A DNA stretch of 64,000 bases from Defluviicoccus sp046348835. Its GTDB lineage: Bacteria > Pseudomonadota > Alphaproteobacteria > Rhodospirillales > Defluviicoccaceae. Both the position numbers and the translations under genes were made by a program. Positions 51,062-59,602 of this stretch are shown here, in pieces (the stretch's first letter is position 1; every line of letters begins with the position of its first letter). Below the pieces are notes generated by a model, which saw only the letters and a list, made by a program, of their open reading frames with translations, made no database searches and was not told where the DNA came from. The stretch lies in contig JAXMDM010000003.1 in NCBI GenBank assembly GCA_046348835.1, forward strand, positions 310,001-374,000. The letters are read 5' to 3'.

Positions 51062-52327
51062 CTACCCGAATCGGGCGAGGGTGAGGCCGTCGGTGGGGAT
51101 CTCCGGCCGGCGTCCCTGGACCAGATCGGCGACGACCCGGCCGGAGCCGCAGGCCATGGTCCAGCCCAGCGCGCCGTGGCCGGTGTTGAGGAACAGGTTC
51201 GGCAGCCGGGTCGGTCCGATCAGGGGCACCCCGTCCGGGGTCGCCGGGCGCAGGCCGGCCCAGAATTCGGCCCGCGTCGCATCTCCGCAGCCGGGGAACA
51301 ACCCCATCGCCTTGTCCAGCAGGAACCGCGCCCGCGCCTCGTTGATCGCGGTGTCGTAACCGGTGAACTCGGCGGTGCCGGCGATCCGTAGCCGGTCGCC
51401 GAGGCGGGAGTAGACCATCTTGAATTCGTCGTCGATGAGGGCGACGGTGGGGGCGCCGGTGCCGATCCCGACCGGGACGGTCACCGAATAGCCCTTGGCC
51501 GGGTAGATCGGCAGGCGCAGGCCGAGGGGGGCCAGCAACAGCGGCGAGTAGCTGCCGGCGGCGAGGACGTAGGCGTCGCCGGTGATGCGCCCGGCGTCGG
51601 TTTCGACGGCGGTGACGCGATCGCCCGAGCCGGTGATCGCGTGCACCCGAGTCCCGTAGAGGAACCGGACGCCGCGTCCGGCGGCGAGGGCGGCGAGCCC
51701 GCGGGTGAACGCGTGGGCGTCACCGGATTCGTCGTCGGGCGAGAAGACGCCGCCGACCAGGTCGCTGCCGACCGTCTCCAACGCCGGCTCGATGGCGATG
51801 CAGCCCGCCGCATCCACCGGCCGGCGGGTGCAGCCCAGCCGGTTCATCAGCTCCACCTGCGGCAGCGCATCCCGCCAGTCGGCCGGGCTGCGGAAAATGT
51901 GGAGAATGCCGCGGTTGAGTTCGTCGTAGTGGATGCCGGTTTCGGCCCGCAGCAGGACGAGCTGTCGGCGGCTGTAGAGGGCCAGTGCCAGCGCCCGCTC
52001 GATGTTGCGATGGACGGCGGGACCGGTGCAGTTGGCCAGGAAGCGGGCGAGCCAGGCGAACAGCTGCGGATCCCAGCGCAGGTGGAAGAGCAGCGGCGCG
52101 TCGGTGCGGCCGAGCCACCGGAGCGCCTTCCACGGCGTCTTCGGGGCGGCCCAGGGTGCCGCGTGGTTGGCGGAGATCTGCCCACCGTTGGCGAAGCTGG
52201 TCTCTAGCGCCGGGCCGGACTGGCGATCGATGACGATGACGTCCGCTCCCGCCCGGGCGAGGTAATAGGCGGTGGCGACGCCGACGACACCGGCGCCGAT
52301 GACGACGATGGCGATGCCGGGGGTCAT
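51062..52327 (-). CDS. dadA: D-amino-acid dehydrogenase
   Basis: FAD-dependent membrane-associated enzyme oxidising D-amino acids to 2-oxo acids, 421 residues. The dinucleotide-binding start IAIVVIGAGVVGVATAYYLA is followed by VIVIDRQSGPALETSFANGG, the DadA hallmark QISANHAAPWAAP, YPAKGYSVTVPV and the C-terminal FAD segment LFLNTGHGALGWTMACGSGR. The ATG at 52327 matches the family; the open frame upstream is antisense to the Nnr gene and not used. It is convergent with the TAXI gene and shares the idea of amino-acid use with the DctA/TAXI pair. The exact substrate range is unknown. Confidence 0.9.
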   Translation of the reverse strand: MTPGIAIVVIGAGVVGVATAYYLARAGADVIVIDRQSGPALETSFANGGQISANHAAPWAAPKTPWKALRWLGRTDAPLLFHLRWDPQLFAWLARFLANCTGPAVHRNIERALALALYSRRQLVLLRAETGIHYDELNRGILHIFRSPADWRDALPQVELMNRLGCTRRPVDAAGCIAIEPALETVGSDLVGGVFSPDDESGDAHAFTRGLAALAAGRGVRFLYGTRVHAITGSGDRVTAVETDAGRITGDAYVLAAGSYSPLLLAPLGLRLPIYPAKGYSVTVPVGIGTGAPTVALIDDEFKMVYSRLGDRLRIAGTAEFTGYDTAINEARARFLLDKAMGLFPGCGDATRAEFWAGLRPATPDGVPLIGPTRLPNLFLNTGHGALGWTMACGSGRVVADLVQGRRPEIPTDGLTLARFG

Positions 52328-52415
52328 GCCCGGCTCATCCGGGTGGAGGCGGGTAGCGTCCATGCTTCTGCTGGGTCGACGTTGGTAGTTCGGATATGGC
52401 CGCAGGAGCTTTGCC

Positions 52416-53972
52416 TTGGCAACCGCTGCCGGTATGATCGGCAAAGTTTTGGTCCATCCCGTCCAGCGAGTCCCGGCCTTGCTTGTGCATGCGCTCCTCA
52501 GCGTCGCCGAGATGTACAGGGCGGATGCCGCCGCTGCGGCCGCCGGCGTCCCCAGCTTGGTCCTGATGGAAGCGGCGGCAACGGCCGTCGCCCGCGAGGT
52601 CCGCCGGCGCTTTCCGCCGCGGCCGGTGTGTGTCCTTGCCGGTCCGGGCAACAACGGCGGCGACGGCTTCGTCGTCGCCCGGCTCCTCGCCGCCCGCGGC
52701 TGGCCGGTGCGGGTATTCCTCCTCGGCACGGTCGACGGGTTGAAGGGGGACGCCCGCATCAATGCCCTGCGCTGGCGGGGAGGCGTCGGCGAATTGACGA
52801 CGGCAGCGCTGGCAAGGGAACTGGCAGGGGAACCCCTGGTCATCGATGCGATGTTCGGCGCCGGCCTCGCCCGACCCATTGGCGGCAGAGCGGCAGAGGT
52901 GATCGAAGCGATCAACGAGCGCCGGCTCGACGCTGTTGCGGTGGATATTCCGTCGGGGGTGTCCGGCGATACCGGCGAGGTGATGGGGGTGGCGCCCAGG
53001 TGCCGGCTGACGGTGACCTTTTTCCGGGGGAAGCCCGGGCACCTGCTCTTTCCCGGGCGCGGCCTCGCCGGCGACCTGGTCGTCGCCGACATCGGCATCC
53101 CGGCGGCGGTCCTGGCCGACATCCACCCCGCCACCTTCGCCAACGATCCGCCCCTGTGGATCGACGCGCTACCGTCGGCCGCCCCTGCCGGCAACAAGTA
53201 CAACCGTGGCCATGCCCTCATCCGCGGCGGCGGCGAGATGACGGGAGCGGCGCGGATGGCGGCGGTCGCCGCCCGGCGCGCCGGCGCAGGCCTGGTGAGC
53301 ATCGCCTGCCCGCACCCGGCATTCGCCATCTATGCGGGCGACTCCCCCGGCACCATCGTCAGCCCGTTCGGCGACGAGCCCGGCTATGCCGGGCTGGTCC
53401 AGGACCGCAAACGCACCGCCTGGCTGATCGGCCCCGGCGTCGGTGTCGATGCCGCCACCCGGCAAGGGGTCGAAGCGGCGCTGGCAACGGCAAAGCCGGG
53501 TGTGCTCGATGCCGATGCACTGACCGTGTTCGCCGACGATCCCGCCGCCCTGTTCTCCCAAATTAAAGGCCCGTGCGTCTTGACCCCGCACGAAGGCGAG
53601 TTCCGCCGCTTGTTCGATCCGGCCGGCGACAAGCTGGGGCGGGCCCGCGCCGCGGCGCGCTGCAGCGGCGCCGTGGTGCTGCTGAAGGGGGCCGATACCG
53701 TCATCGCCGCGCCCGACGGACGCGCCGCGATCAATCACAACGCGCCGGCGTGGCTGGCCACCGCCGGGGCGGGCGACGTCCTCGCCGGGATGATTACCGG
53801 GCTGTTGGCACAGGGAATGCCGGCGTTCGAGGCGGCGGCGGCGGCGGCCTGGATGCACGGAGAAGCGGCCGGCCGACTCGGCACCGGAATGATTGCCGAA
53901 GATCTGCTAACCGAGATCGCTCCGGTCGGAGCCTCCCTCGCACGGCACCCGGCCCATCCCTGCCGAGGCTAG
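52416..53972 (+). CDS. nnr: bifunctional NAD(P)H-hydrate repair enzyme Nnr
   Basis: Repairs damaged NAD(P)HX: an N-terminal epimerase domain (VLAGPGNNGGDGFVVARLLA, VIDAMFGAGLARPIGG, VAVDIPSGVSGDTG) is fused to a C-terminal ATP/ADP-dependent dehydratase (YNRGHALIRGGGEMTGAARM, WLIGPGVGVDAATR, CVLTPHEGEFRRLF, VVLLKGADTVIAAPDG, TAGAGDVLAGMITGLLA). The TTG at 52416 is chosen because AGGAG ends seven bases before it. ATG 52434 and GTG 52485 are in-frame but lack ribosome sites, though the GTG gives a family-like start before LLSVAEMYRADAA. Length 518 from TTG. It is divergent from dadA. Confidence 0.93.
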   Translation: MATAAGMIGKVLVHPVQRVPALLVHALLSVAEMYRADAAAAAAGVPSLVLMEAAATAVAREVRRRFPPRPVCVLAGPGNNGGDGFVVARLLAARGWPVRVFLLGTVDGLKGDARINALRWRGGVGELTTAALARELAGEPLVIDAMFGAGLARPIGGRAAEVIEAINERRLDAVAVDIPSGVSGDTGEVMGVAPRCRLTVTFFRGKPGHLLFPGRGLAGDLVVADIGIPAAVLADIHPATFANDPPLWIDALPSAAPAGNKYNRGHALIRGGGEMTGAARMAAVAARRAGAGLVSIACPHPAFAIYAGDSPGTIVSPFGDEPGYAGLVQDRKRTAWLIGPGVGVDAATRQGVEAALATAKPGVLDADALTVFADDPAALFSQIKGPCVLTPHEGEFRRLFDPAGDKLGRARAAARCSGAVVLLKGADTVIAAPDGRAAINHNAPAWLATAGAGDVLAGMITGLLAQGMPAFEAAAAAAWMHGEAAGRLGTGMIAEDLLTEIAPVGASLARHPAHPCRG

Positions 53973-54042
53973 GGAATCGGCGGTCGGCTTGCCGAACCCG
54001 TCCCAGTGCCCCCATATTCTCCCCATAACGGAAAGGGTTTTG

Positions 54043-55485
54043 ATGGTTAAGACATTGGTCAAGGCGGAAGAACCGCGCAGCTTCTTCCGCCAGGCGATGC
54101 GCACGTTGCGCTTCCGCTGGCAGTCCATCGCCGGCGCCGAATACGACCACGAGTGGGCAAGCACCCGGCCGGAGCTTCCCGACGACGATGTCGTCAAGAT
54201 CCGCGAGCAGATGCGCGCCTGCCTCGAGCATCGGGGCGGCGAGGTGGCGTCGCGCGCCCGCGCCGCCGCCCTCGGCCGGGCCTACCTGGCGCTGGAGACG
54301 CCGGGGCGGGAGCGCTTCCTGCACATCCTTGCCGACGACTTCGACGTCGACGAGACGAAGGTCGACGAAGCGGTACTGACGCTCAAGCAGGCGATGACCC
54401 ACGACGCGCGCATCGGCGCCCGCCGCCGGTTGCGCGAGGCCCTGGAGGCGCCGCGGCTCCACCTTCTGATGCAGTTCAACAGCCTGCCGGAAGGGGTGAA
54501 GTTCCTCGTCAATCTTCGCGCCGAACTGCTGCCGCTGGCCCGCACCGATGCCGGCCTGAAGTACCTGGAGCAGGACCTGCGCGGCCTTCTCGCCACTTGG
54601 TTCGACGTCGACTTCCTGGAGCTGCGGCAAATCACCTGGGATACGGCGTCGGGCGCGCTGTTGGAGCGGCTGATCGCCTACGAGGCGGTGCATCCCATCG
54701 AGAGCTGGGACGACCTGAAGAACCGTCTCGACTACGACCGGCGCTACTTCGCCTTCTTCCACCCGAAGATGCCCAATGAACCCTTGATCTTCATCGAGGT
54801 CGCCCTCGTCGACGGCATCGCCGACAACGTCCAGGCGCTGCTCGACCCGATGGCGCCGGTGCACGATCCCAAAGACGCCGACACCGCCGTCTTCTACTCC
54901 ATCAACAACGCCCAGCGCGGCCTCGACGGCATCAGCTTCGGCAACTTCCTCATCAAGCGGGTGGTCGACCAGCTCTCCCACGAGTTCCCGCAGATCAAGA
55001 CCTTCGCCACCTTGTCGCCGATCCCGGGGTTCATGGCCTGGCTGAGGCAGATCGTGGCGGAGGGCGACAGCGAGCTGTTGGTCGGCTCGGAGCGCAAGGC
55101 GATCGCCAATACCCTCGGCATCACCAAGGGGGCGAAGGGGTGGCTGAAGGTACAGCTTCAGTCGGGCGAGTGGACCAACGACGAGGCGACGACCAAGGTC
55201 CTTAAGCCGATCCTGATGCGGCTCTGCGCCCGCTATCTGGCCCGGGAGTCGCGACGCGAGAATCACTGCCTCGATCCGGTCGCCCACTTTCACCTGAGCA
55301 ACGGCGCCCGCATGGAGCGGCTCAACTGGATGGCCGACCGCTCGTCGCGGGGCATGCGCCAGTCGGCGGGAATGATGATCAATTACCGCTACGACCTCGC
55401 GCGCATCGACGCCAACCACGAAGCCTACCGGGCCAACGGCAAGCGCGCCCTGTCATCGTCGATGAAGAGTCTGCTCAACGACTAG
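54043..55485 (+). CDS. malonyl-CoA decarboxylase
   Basis: Converts malonyl-CoA to acetyl-CoA and CO2, 480 residues. The N-terminal helical domain includes ARAAALGRAYLALETPGRER. The catalytic GNAT-like domain has RRYFAFFHPKMPNEPLIFIE, TAVFYSINNAQRGLDGISFG, the serine-containing FATLSPIPGFMAWLRQ and the histidine-containing CLDPVAHFHLSNGARMERLN with WMADRSSRGMRQSAGMMINY. The Ser/His pair corresponds to the known catalytic dyad. The ATG at 54043 follows GGAAAGGG; the frame is open to 53989. No malonate transport genes are adjacent. Confidence 0.93.
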   Translation: MVKTLVKAEEPRSFFRQAMRTLRFRWQSIAGAEYDHEWASTRPELPDDDVVKIREQMRACLEHRGGEVASRARAAALGRAYLALETPGRERFLHILADDFDVDETKVDEAVLTLKQAMTHDARIGARRRLREALEAPRLHLLMQFNSLPEGVKFLVNLRAELLPLARTDAGLKYLEQDLRGLLATWFDVDFLELRQITWDTASGALLERLIAYEAVHPIESWDDLKNRLDYDRRYFAFFHPKMPNEPLIFIEVALVDGIADNVQALLDPMAPVHDPKDADTAVFYSINNAQRGLDGISFGNFLIKRVVDQLSHEFPQIKTFATLSPIPGFMAWLRQIVAEGDSELLVGSERKAIANTLGITKGAKGWLKVQLQSGEWTNDEATTKVLKPILMRLCARYLARESRRENHCLDPVAHFHLSNGARMERLNWMADRSSRGMRQSAGMMINYRYDLARIDANHEAYRANGKRALSSSMKSLLND

Positions 55486-55564
55486 AGGGTCGGAAACCGG
55501 TCGGTGGCAGCGGAGGGCAGGGACGGCGCCGGGCCCGAGGGCCGGGCGCCGTAACGGCTCGGTT

Positions 55565-55593
55565 GATGGCCGGCTCGTCGTCCGCCGGCCATC
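55565..55593. terminator. hairpin between convergent genes
   Basis: GATGGCCGGC, nine-base loop, GCCGGCCATC: a perfect 10-bp stem between the malonyl-CoA decarboxylase stop and the convergent HdeA-like gene stop. A second imperfect GC hairpin (ACGGCGCC with GGCGCCGT) lies just before it. No T-run is present on either strand, so termination is only suggested by position. Confidence 0.35.
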
Positions 55594-55605
55594 GGCACCA
55601 AGCTG

Positions 55606-56280
55606 TTACTTGCGGGGGGTGGTCTTCGCCGGCGGCGGTGCGGCGGCGGGTTCGGTGCGGGCTGCGACGGCGCGGATGGCGCGGCCGATCATCCCCAGAT
55701 AGTAGGCGTCGGGGTACATCTGGCAGCCGTTGTGGACCAGGGCGGCGACATAGTCCTCGGTCCACTCCGAACCGGGGGCGAGTTTGTAGTGGGCGGCGGC
55801 CTCGGTTCCGATGAACCAGCCGAGCTGCTTCAACTGATCCGGCGGCAGGGAATTGGCCCCCGAGCACGAGGCGAACACCGCCTGGTTCATGTCGAGCGGT
55901 TGCTTCAGCGGCGGCTCGACACCGCCCCCCATCACCCGCACCGCACGTGCCACTACCGTCGAGTAATAGGTCTCCGGACCCATGGTGCAGGCGGAGCGAA
56001 TGAGCCAGCCGATCTGCTGGCCGGTCTGCTCGCTGTCGGCGATCCGCGTCTGATAGTGGTTGGCCGCCGCTTCGGCAATCTGCAGCGTCAGTGCCTTGCG
56101 CTGGTCGGGCGTCATCGCCTGCGCGTCGGCACAGGTGAGGAAGGCGGTGTCGCGGAGGTTCAGGCTCGGTGCCTGACTCGACGACGTCTGGGCCTGACCC
56201 GACGACGTCTGGGCGCCGGCCGGAAACGCGAGAACAAGGCAGACAAGCGCGGCGGGTGCCGCCGTGAGGTAACGGAGCAT
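55606..56280 (-). CDS. exported protein with two HdeA-like repeats
   Basis: Periplasmic protein, 224 residues, with a Sec signal (LTAAPAALVCLVLAFPAGAQ) and a Gln/Ser linker. The body has two similar modules of about 70 residues, each with a Cys near the start and one near the end of its first helical part: FLTCADAQAMTPDQRKALTL with WLIRSACTMGPETYYSTVV, and FASCSGANSLPPDQLKQLGW with ALVHNGCQMYPDAYYLGMI. The C-x(n)-C spacing and small helical size resemble HdeA/HdeB-type acid chaperones, here duplicated in tandem. A function in acid or stress protection is inference. The C-terminal tail is Pro/Ala-rich. Confidence 0.72.
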   Translation of the reverse strand: MLRYLTAAPAALVCLVLAFPAGAQTSSGQAQTSSSQAPSLNLRDTAFLTCADAQAMTPDQRKALTLQIAEAAANHYQTRIADSEQTGQQIGWLIRSACTMGPETYYSTVVARAVRVMGGGVEPPLKQPLDMNQAVFASCSGANSLPPDQLKQLGWFIGTEAAAHYKLAPGSEWTEDYVAALVHNGCQMYPDAYYLGMIGRAIRAVAARTEPAAAPPPAKTTPRK

Positions 56281-56351
56281 GACGATCTCCTCCCCTTTCC
56301 CTGAGACGATCTGGTGGAACGCGGATTTGGGCTGCTGTCTTGGCGGCCGCC

Positions 56352-56600
56352 TCAGTTGCCGCCCGCCGCCCAGCCGCCGGCATAGCCCACGGCACCGCCG
56401 ATCAGGCCGCCGCCGATTACCCCTGCGGCACCGGCGCCGGTGGCGAGCGCGATCCCGGATCCCAGCGCCGCACCGACTCCGGCACCGCGGCCGCTGGCCG
56501 GAGCATCGGCGCAGCCCGTCAGCAGTGCGGTGATCAGGACGGCCCCCGCGATCGGCAGCGGGCGCCAGCGCCCTCCGGCCGATAGCCTTGTGATGGTCAT
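56352..56600 (-). CDS. glycine-zipper lipoprotein
   Basis: 82-residue outer-membrane-type lipoprotein. The ATG at 56600 lies seven bases after GGAG (an ATG at 56606 abuts the ribosome site and is unlikely). The signal PLPIAGAVLITALLTGC ends in a lipobox (LLTGC). The mature part is a glycine zipper: GAGVGAALGSGIALATGAGA and GVIGGGLIGGAVGYAGGWAA. Such proteins insert in or span membranes and often belong to the envelope stress response. It lies downstream of nothing and 71 bases upstream of the HdeA-like gene, which it may precede in one transcript. Confidence 0.75.
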   Translation of the reverse strand: MTITRLSAGGRWRPLPIAGAVLITALLTGCADAPASGRGAGVGAALGSGIALATGAGAAGVIGGGLIGGAVGYAGGWAAGGN

Positions 56601-56889
56601 GGTCATTCTCCCGATAGGTCTGATTTGGGCGGGAAGCGGCCCTCCCAGGGGGTAACGACGATAATCCAGTTGCGACGCATTTGCCATTGTTTGACCGGGC
56701 GAGAAGCCTTGTGCGGCGGGGCGAATCGCTCTACTTTTACGTCGGTTAGTTTTTGACGCTTCTGTTTCTGGTGCTGCTTCGCTGTTGGCGTCGCCTGCTC
56801 ACTCCCCGAAAAGACGTTGAAGCTATCTCGCGCTGCGGCGTGTTGCCCGGCGCGGTTTCTATCCTTATGAGTCTGATGAGGAAAACGAA
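56601..56889. other. divergent intergenic region including the csp leader
   Basis: 289 bases between the glycine-zipper lipoprotein and the cold-shock gene. The second half is more T-rich on the plus strand. A long 5' leader is usual for cold-shock genes, but no defined structure or promoter pair could be assigned by eye. Confidence 0.35.
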
Positions 56890-57096
56890 GTGAAGACCGG
56901 AACAGTTAAGTGGTTCAACCCGACCAAGGGCTTTGGTTTCATCCAGCCGGATAGCGGCGAGGCCGACGCATTCGTGCACATCTCGGCGGTCGAGCGCGCC
57001 GGGCTGCGGACCCTGAACGAGGGCCAGCGGGTCAAGTACGACCTCGTCGCCGGCCGCAACGGCAAGAGCTCGGCCGAGAATCTGACCGTCGGCTAA
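56890..57096 (+). CDS. cold-shock domain protein
   Basis: 68-residue single-strand nucleic-acid-binding protein of the CspA family, GTG start with GAGGAAAA upstream. RNP1 is KGFGFIQP and RNP2 is AFVHISAV, and the start KTGTVKWFNPTKGFGFI is canonical. The C-terminal strand NGKSSAENLTVG completes the OB fold. A strong terminator follows at 57130, so it is probably monocistronic. Confidence 0.95.
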   Translation: MKTGTVKWFNPTKGFGFIQPDSGEADAFVHISAVERAGLRTLNEGQRVKYDLVAGRNGKSSAENLTVG

Positions 57097-57129
57097 TCGA
57101 CGGCTGATCGACTAGGGCGGTGAAACGCG

Positions 57130-57158
57130 AGCCCCCGAGTCCCTCGGGGGCTTTTTCT
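57130..57158 (+). terminator. rho-independent terminator of the cold-shock gene
   Basis: AGCCCCCGAG, loop TCC, CTCGGGGGCT, followed by TTTTCTTT. It has a perfect 10-bp stem, a tight loop and a good T-tract. Confidence 0.85.
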
Positions 57159-57289
57159 TTGGCCAACGAAGCCTGACGCGCCTGACGCGCCGGCGCCGGG
57201 GGATTAGGCCGGGGGAACAGGCCGGCGTCACTTGCCGCTCGGCGGTGTCGCCATCGCCCGACCGGCCTGGCCCGTGCACGGCGGCCGGA

Positions 57290-58750
57290 TTACTCGGCGA
57301 CTTCGGCCGCCAACCCGAGGCGCCGGGCGATACCGCTGCCGTAGGCGGGATCGGCCTTGCCGAAGTGGCCGATCTGGCGGCGGACGATGGTGTCCGGCAC
57401 CCCTTGCATGGCGCCGGCGATGGCGTCCATCAACCGCTCCTGTTCGTCGCTGCTCATCAGCCGGAACAGGGCGCCGGCCTGGGTGTAGTCGTCGTTGCCG
57501 GCGCGGTGGTCGTAACGGTCGGCATCACCGGTGATCCGCAACGGCGGCTCCTTGAACCGCGGGTCCTCGACCGGACCGCCGAAGCTGTTGGGCTCGTAGT
57601 TGACCGCGCCGCCCGCATTGCCGTCGAAGCGCATCAGCCCGTCGCGGTGATACGAATGAACGGGACAGCGGGGCTTGTTCACCGGCAGGCTCTCGTGATT
57701 GACCCCCAGCCGATAGCGGTGGGCGTCGGCGTAGGAGAGGATGCGCATCTGCAGCATCTTGTCGGGGCTGTGGCTGATCCCGGGCACCACGTTCGCCGGC
57801 GAAAAGCCCGACTGCTCTACCTCGGCGAAATAGTTCTCCGGATTGCGATTGAGCTCCATCACCCCGACCTCGATCAGGGGATAGTCGGCATGCGGCCAGA
57901 CCTTGGTCAGGTCGAAGGGATTGTAGGGGGTTTTGTCCGCATCCGTCTCCGGCATGACTTGGACGCAGACCCGCCATTGCGGAAAGTCGCCGTTCTCGAT
58001 GGCGTTGAACAGGTCGCGCTGATGACTCTCACGATCGCCGCCGATGAGCGTCGCCGCCTCTTCGCCGCTCAGGTTGCGGATGCCCTGCTTGGTCTTGAAA
58101 TGAAACTTGACCCAGAACCGCTCGTTGTCGGCGTTGATGAAGCTGTAGGTGTGGGAGCCGAAGCCGTGCATGTGGCGATAGGAGCTGGGCAGCCCGCGGT
58201 CGGAGAAAAGGATGGTGATCTGGTGCAGGCTCTCCGGGCTCAGTGACCAGAAGTCCCACATGGCGACGGGATTGCGCAGGTTGGTCTTCGGGTCCCGCTT
58301 CTGAGTATGGATGAAGTCGGGAAACTTGAACGGATCACGGACGAAGAACACCGGCGTGTTGTTGCCGACCAGATCCCAGTTGCCCTCGTCGGTGTAGAAC
58401 TTGACCGCAAAGCCGCGGACGTCCCGTTCCGCGTCGGCGGCGCCCCGCTCGCCGGCGACGGTGGAGAAACGCACGAAGCACGGCGTCGCCTTGCCCGCTT
58501 CGGTGAAGACGCCGGCCTTGGTGTATTCCGGGATCGGCCTGGTCACGGTGAGCGTTCCGTAGGCGCCCGAGCCCTTGGCGTGGACGATGCGTTCGGGAAT
58601 GCGTTCCCGGTTGAAGTGGGCGTGCTTCTCGATCAGCTGCCAGTCTTGCGCCAGGAGCGGCCCGCGCGGGCCCGCGGTCAGGCTATTCTGATTGTCACCG
58701 ACGGGAATGCCGGCAGCGGTGGTCAGGGTCGGGCGCTTGGTATCGGACAA
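57290..58750 (-). CDS. katA: catalase (small-subunit, heme)
   Basis: Monofunctional heme catalase removing hydrogen peroxide, 486 residues, no signal peptide. The TTG at 58750 is chosen because GGGAG ends seven bases before it; the frame is open further but without family sequence. The distal His lies in ERIVHAKGSGAYGTL, the Asn in the VGNNTPVFFVRDP block, and the proximal heme Tyr in RILSYADAHRYRLGVN. FSTVAGERGAADAERDVRGF is the family signature. Length fits clade 3 small-subunit catalases. It is read toward the cold-shock gene, in a stress-protein neighbourhood. Confidence 0.95.
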   Translation of the reverse strand: MSDTKRPTLTTAAGIPVGDNQNSLTAGPRGPLLAQDWQLIEKHAHFNRERIPERIVHAKGSGAYGTLTVTRPIPEYTKAGVFTEAGKATPCFVRFSTVAGERGAADAERDVRGFAVKFYTDEGNWDLVGNNTPVFFVRDPFKFPDFIHTQKRDPKTNLRNPVAMWDFWSLSPESLHQITILFSDRGLPSSYRHMHGFGSHTYSFINADNERFWVKFHFKTKQGIRNLSGEEAATLIGGDRESHQRDLFNAIENGDFPQWRVCVQVMPETDADKTPYNPFDLTKVWPHADYPLIEVGVMELNRNPENYFAEVEQSGFSPANVVPGISHSPDKMLQMRILSYADAHRYRLGVNHESLPVNKPRCPVHSYHRDGLMRFDGNAGGAVNYEPNSFGGPVEDPRFKEPPLRITGDADRYDHRAGNDDYTQAGALFRLMSSDEQERLMDAIAGAMQGVPDTIVRRQIGHFGKADPAYGSGIARRLGLAAEVAE

Positions 58751-59020
58751 CGGAATTCTCCCTCTCGCTGATGGTTGTCGACAGCGGGTTCCCTTGGCGT
58801 ACCGGCGGCCGGGGGCGCCGGGGCGAAGAGGGCGGCGCTGCACGCGTGCCCGCGTGGGTCGCCGATCGGGAGTAAACGCAATTCAGTCGACCGATGAAAA
58901 CGGATTGTTCAAATCGCTATGATCGATAGCGTCGATGCCCATCGCCCGCCGGCGACGGGCGGATCCGTTCGCTCTCGCAGCCCGTCGACGCCAAGTCACC
59001 CGGCGGCTGCCGGGCATACA
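58751..59020. other. intergenic region upstream of catalase
   Basis: 270 bases that should contain the catalase promoter and the 3' end of the metal-ATPase cluster. On the minus strand no clear OxyR-type or -35/-10 pattern was found by eye. Nothing else is seen. Confidence 0.35.
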
Positions 59021-59509
59021 TCAGATCCGGCCGAGGGTGGCGCGGAACAATGAGCTGAGGCCGCCGCGAACCGCCTGCTCGAGGGCGACCTTGAACGCGG
59101 CATGACCGAAGACGACGGCCATGTGCTGCATCGGCCGGGTGGCGAAGTCGTCGGCACTGGCACGCGGGGGGAACAGGGGATTGGCGGAGAAGGGGAGCGC
59201 CTGCGAGCCGGCGGGCGCGGTATAGGGGACGGACTCGACGGTGCTCGTGTCCTTGCCCCTGGCTTCGCTCAGTCGCGCATTGAGGAACCGGGCCAATGCC
59301 CGGCAGTCGGTCCGCGCCGGATCGTAATGGACAATAAGGGAGTTGGACGGCGGTCGAACCTCGACACGGCTCACGCCGTCCTGTCCCCTCAGGGCCTGGG
59401 GCAGCGCCCAGACCAGGGTTTCATCGTCGCGGAGGCCGGGGACCTTGAACCGGACCCGGCCGGGTACTTGGTGCACATCGCGCGTCATGATATTCGCCCA
59501 GACCATCAT
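59021..59509 (-). CDS. HMA2-like domain protein of the metal-ATPase cluster
   Basis: 162-residue protein whose N-terminal 75 residues form a ferredoxin-like HMA2-type domain (QVPGRVRFKVPGLRDDETLV, DGVSRVEVRPPSNSLIVHYD) without the usual CxxC metal site. The same fold and motif (xRGRIRF...SLVVHYD) stands at the N-terminus of the ATPase encoded upstream. The remainder is a linker and a region ASADDFATRPMQHMAVVFGH. It is the last gene of the four-gene minus-strand cluster, 93 bases after the ATPase. Probably an accessory domain for the pump. Confidence 0.72.
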   Translation of the reverse strand: MMVWANIMTRDVHQVPGRVRFKVPGLRDDETLVWALPQALRGQDGVSRVEVRPPSNSLIVHYDPARTDCRALARFLNARLSEARGKDTSTVESVPYTAPAGSQALPFSANPLFPPRASADDFATRPMQHMAVVFGHAAFKVALEQAVRGGLSSLFRATLGRI

Positions 59510-59602
59510 CCTGACGCTGTTTTAGTGCGAGTCATTCTTATTATCAAGCCCGTTGTTGACAAAGCCACGGCGTCCCGCACCGGTGTGTAACCGCAGAAAG
59601 GT

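Noticed and set aside
52328..53329. N-terminal extension of the D-amino-acid dehydrogenase
   Set aside because: The added sequence is antisense to the Nnr gene and low in complexity; the family start is at 52327.
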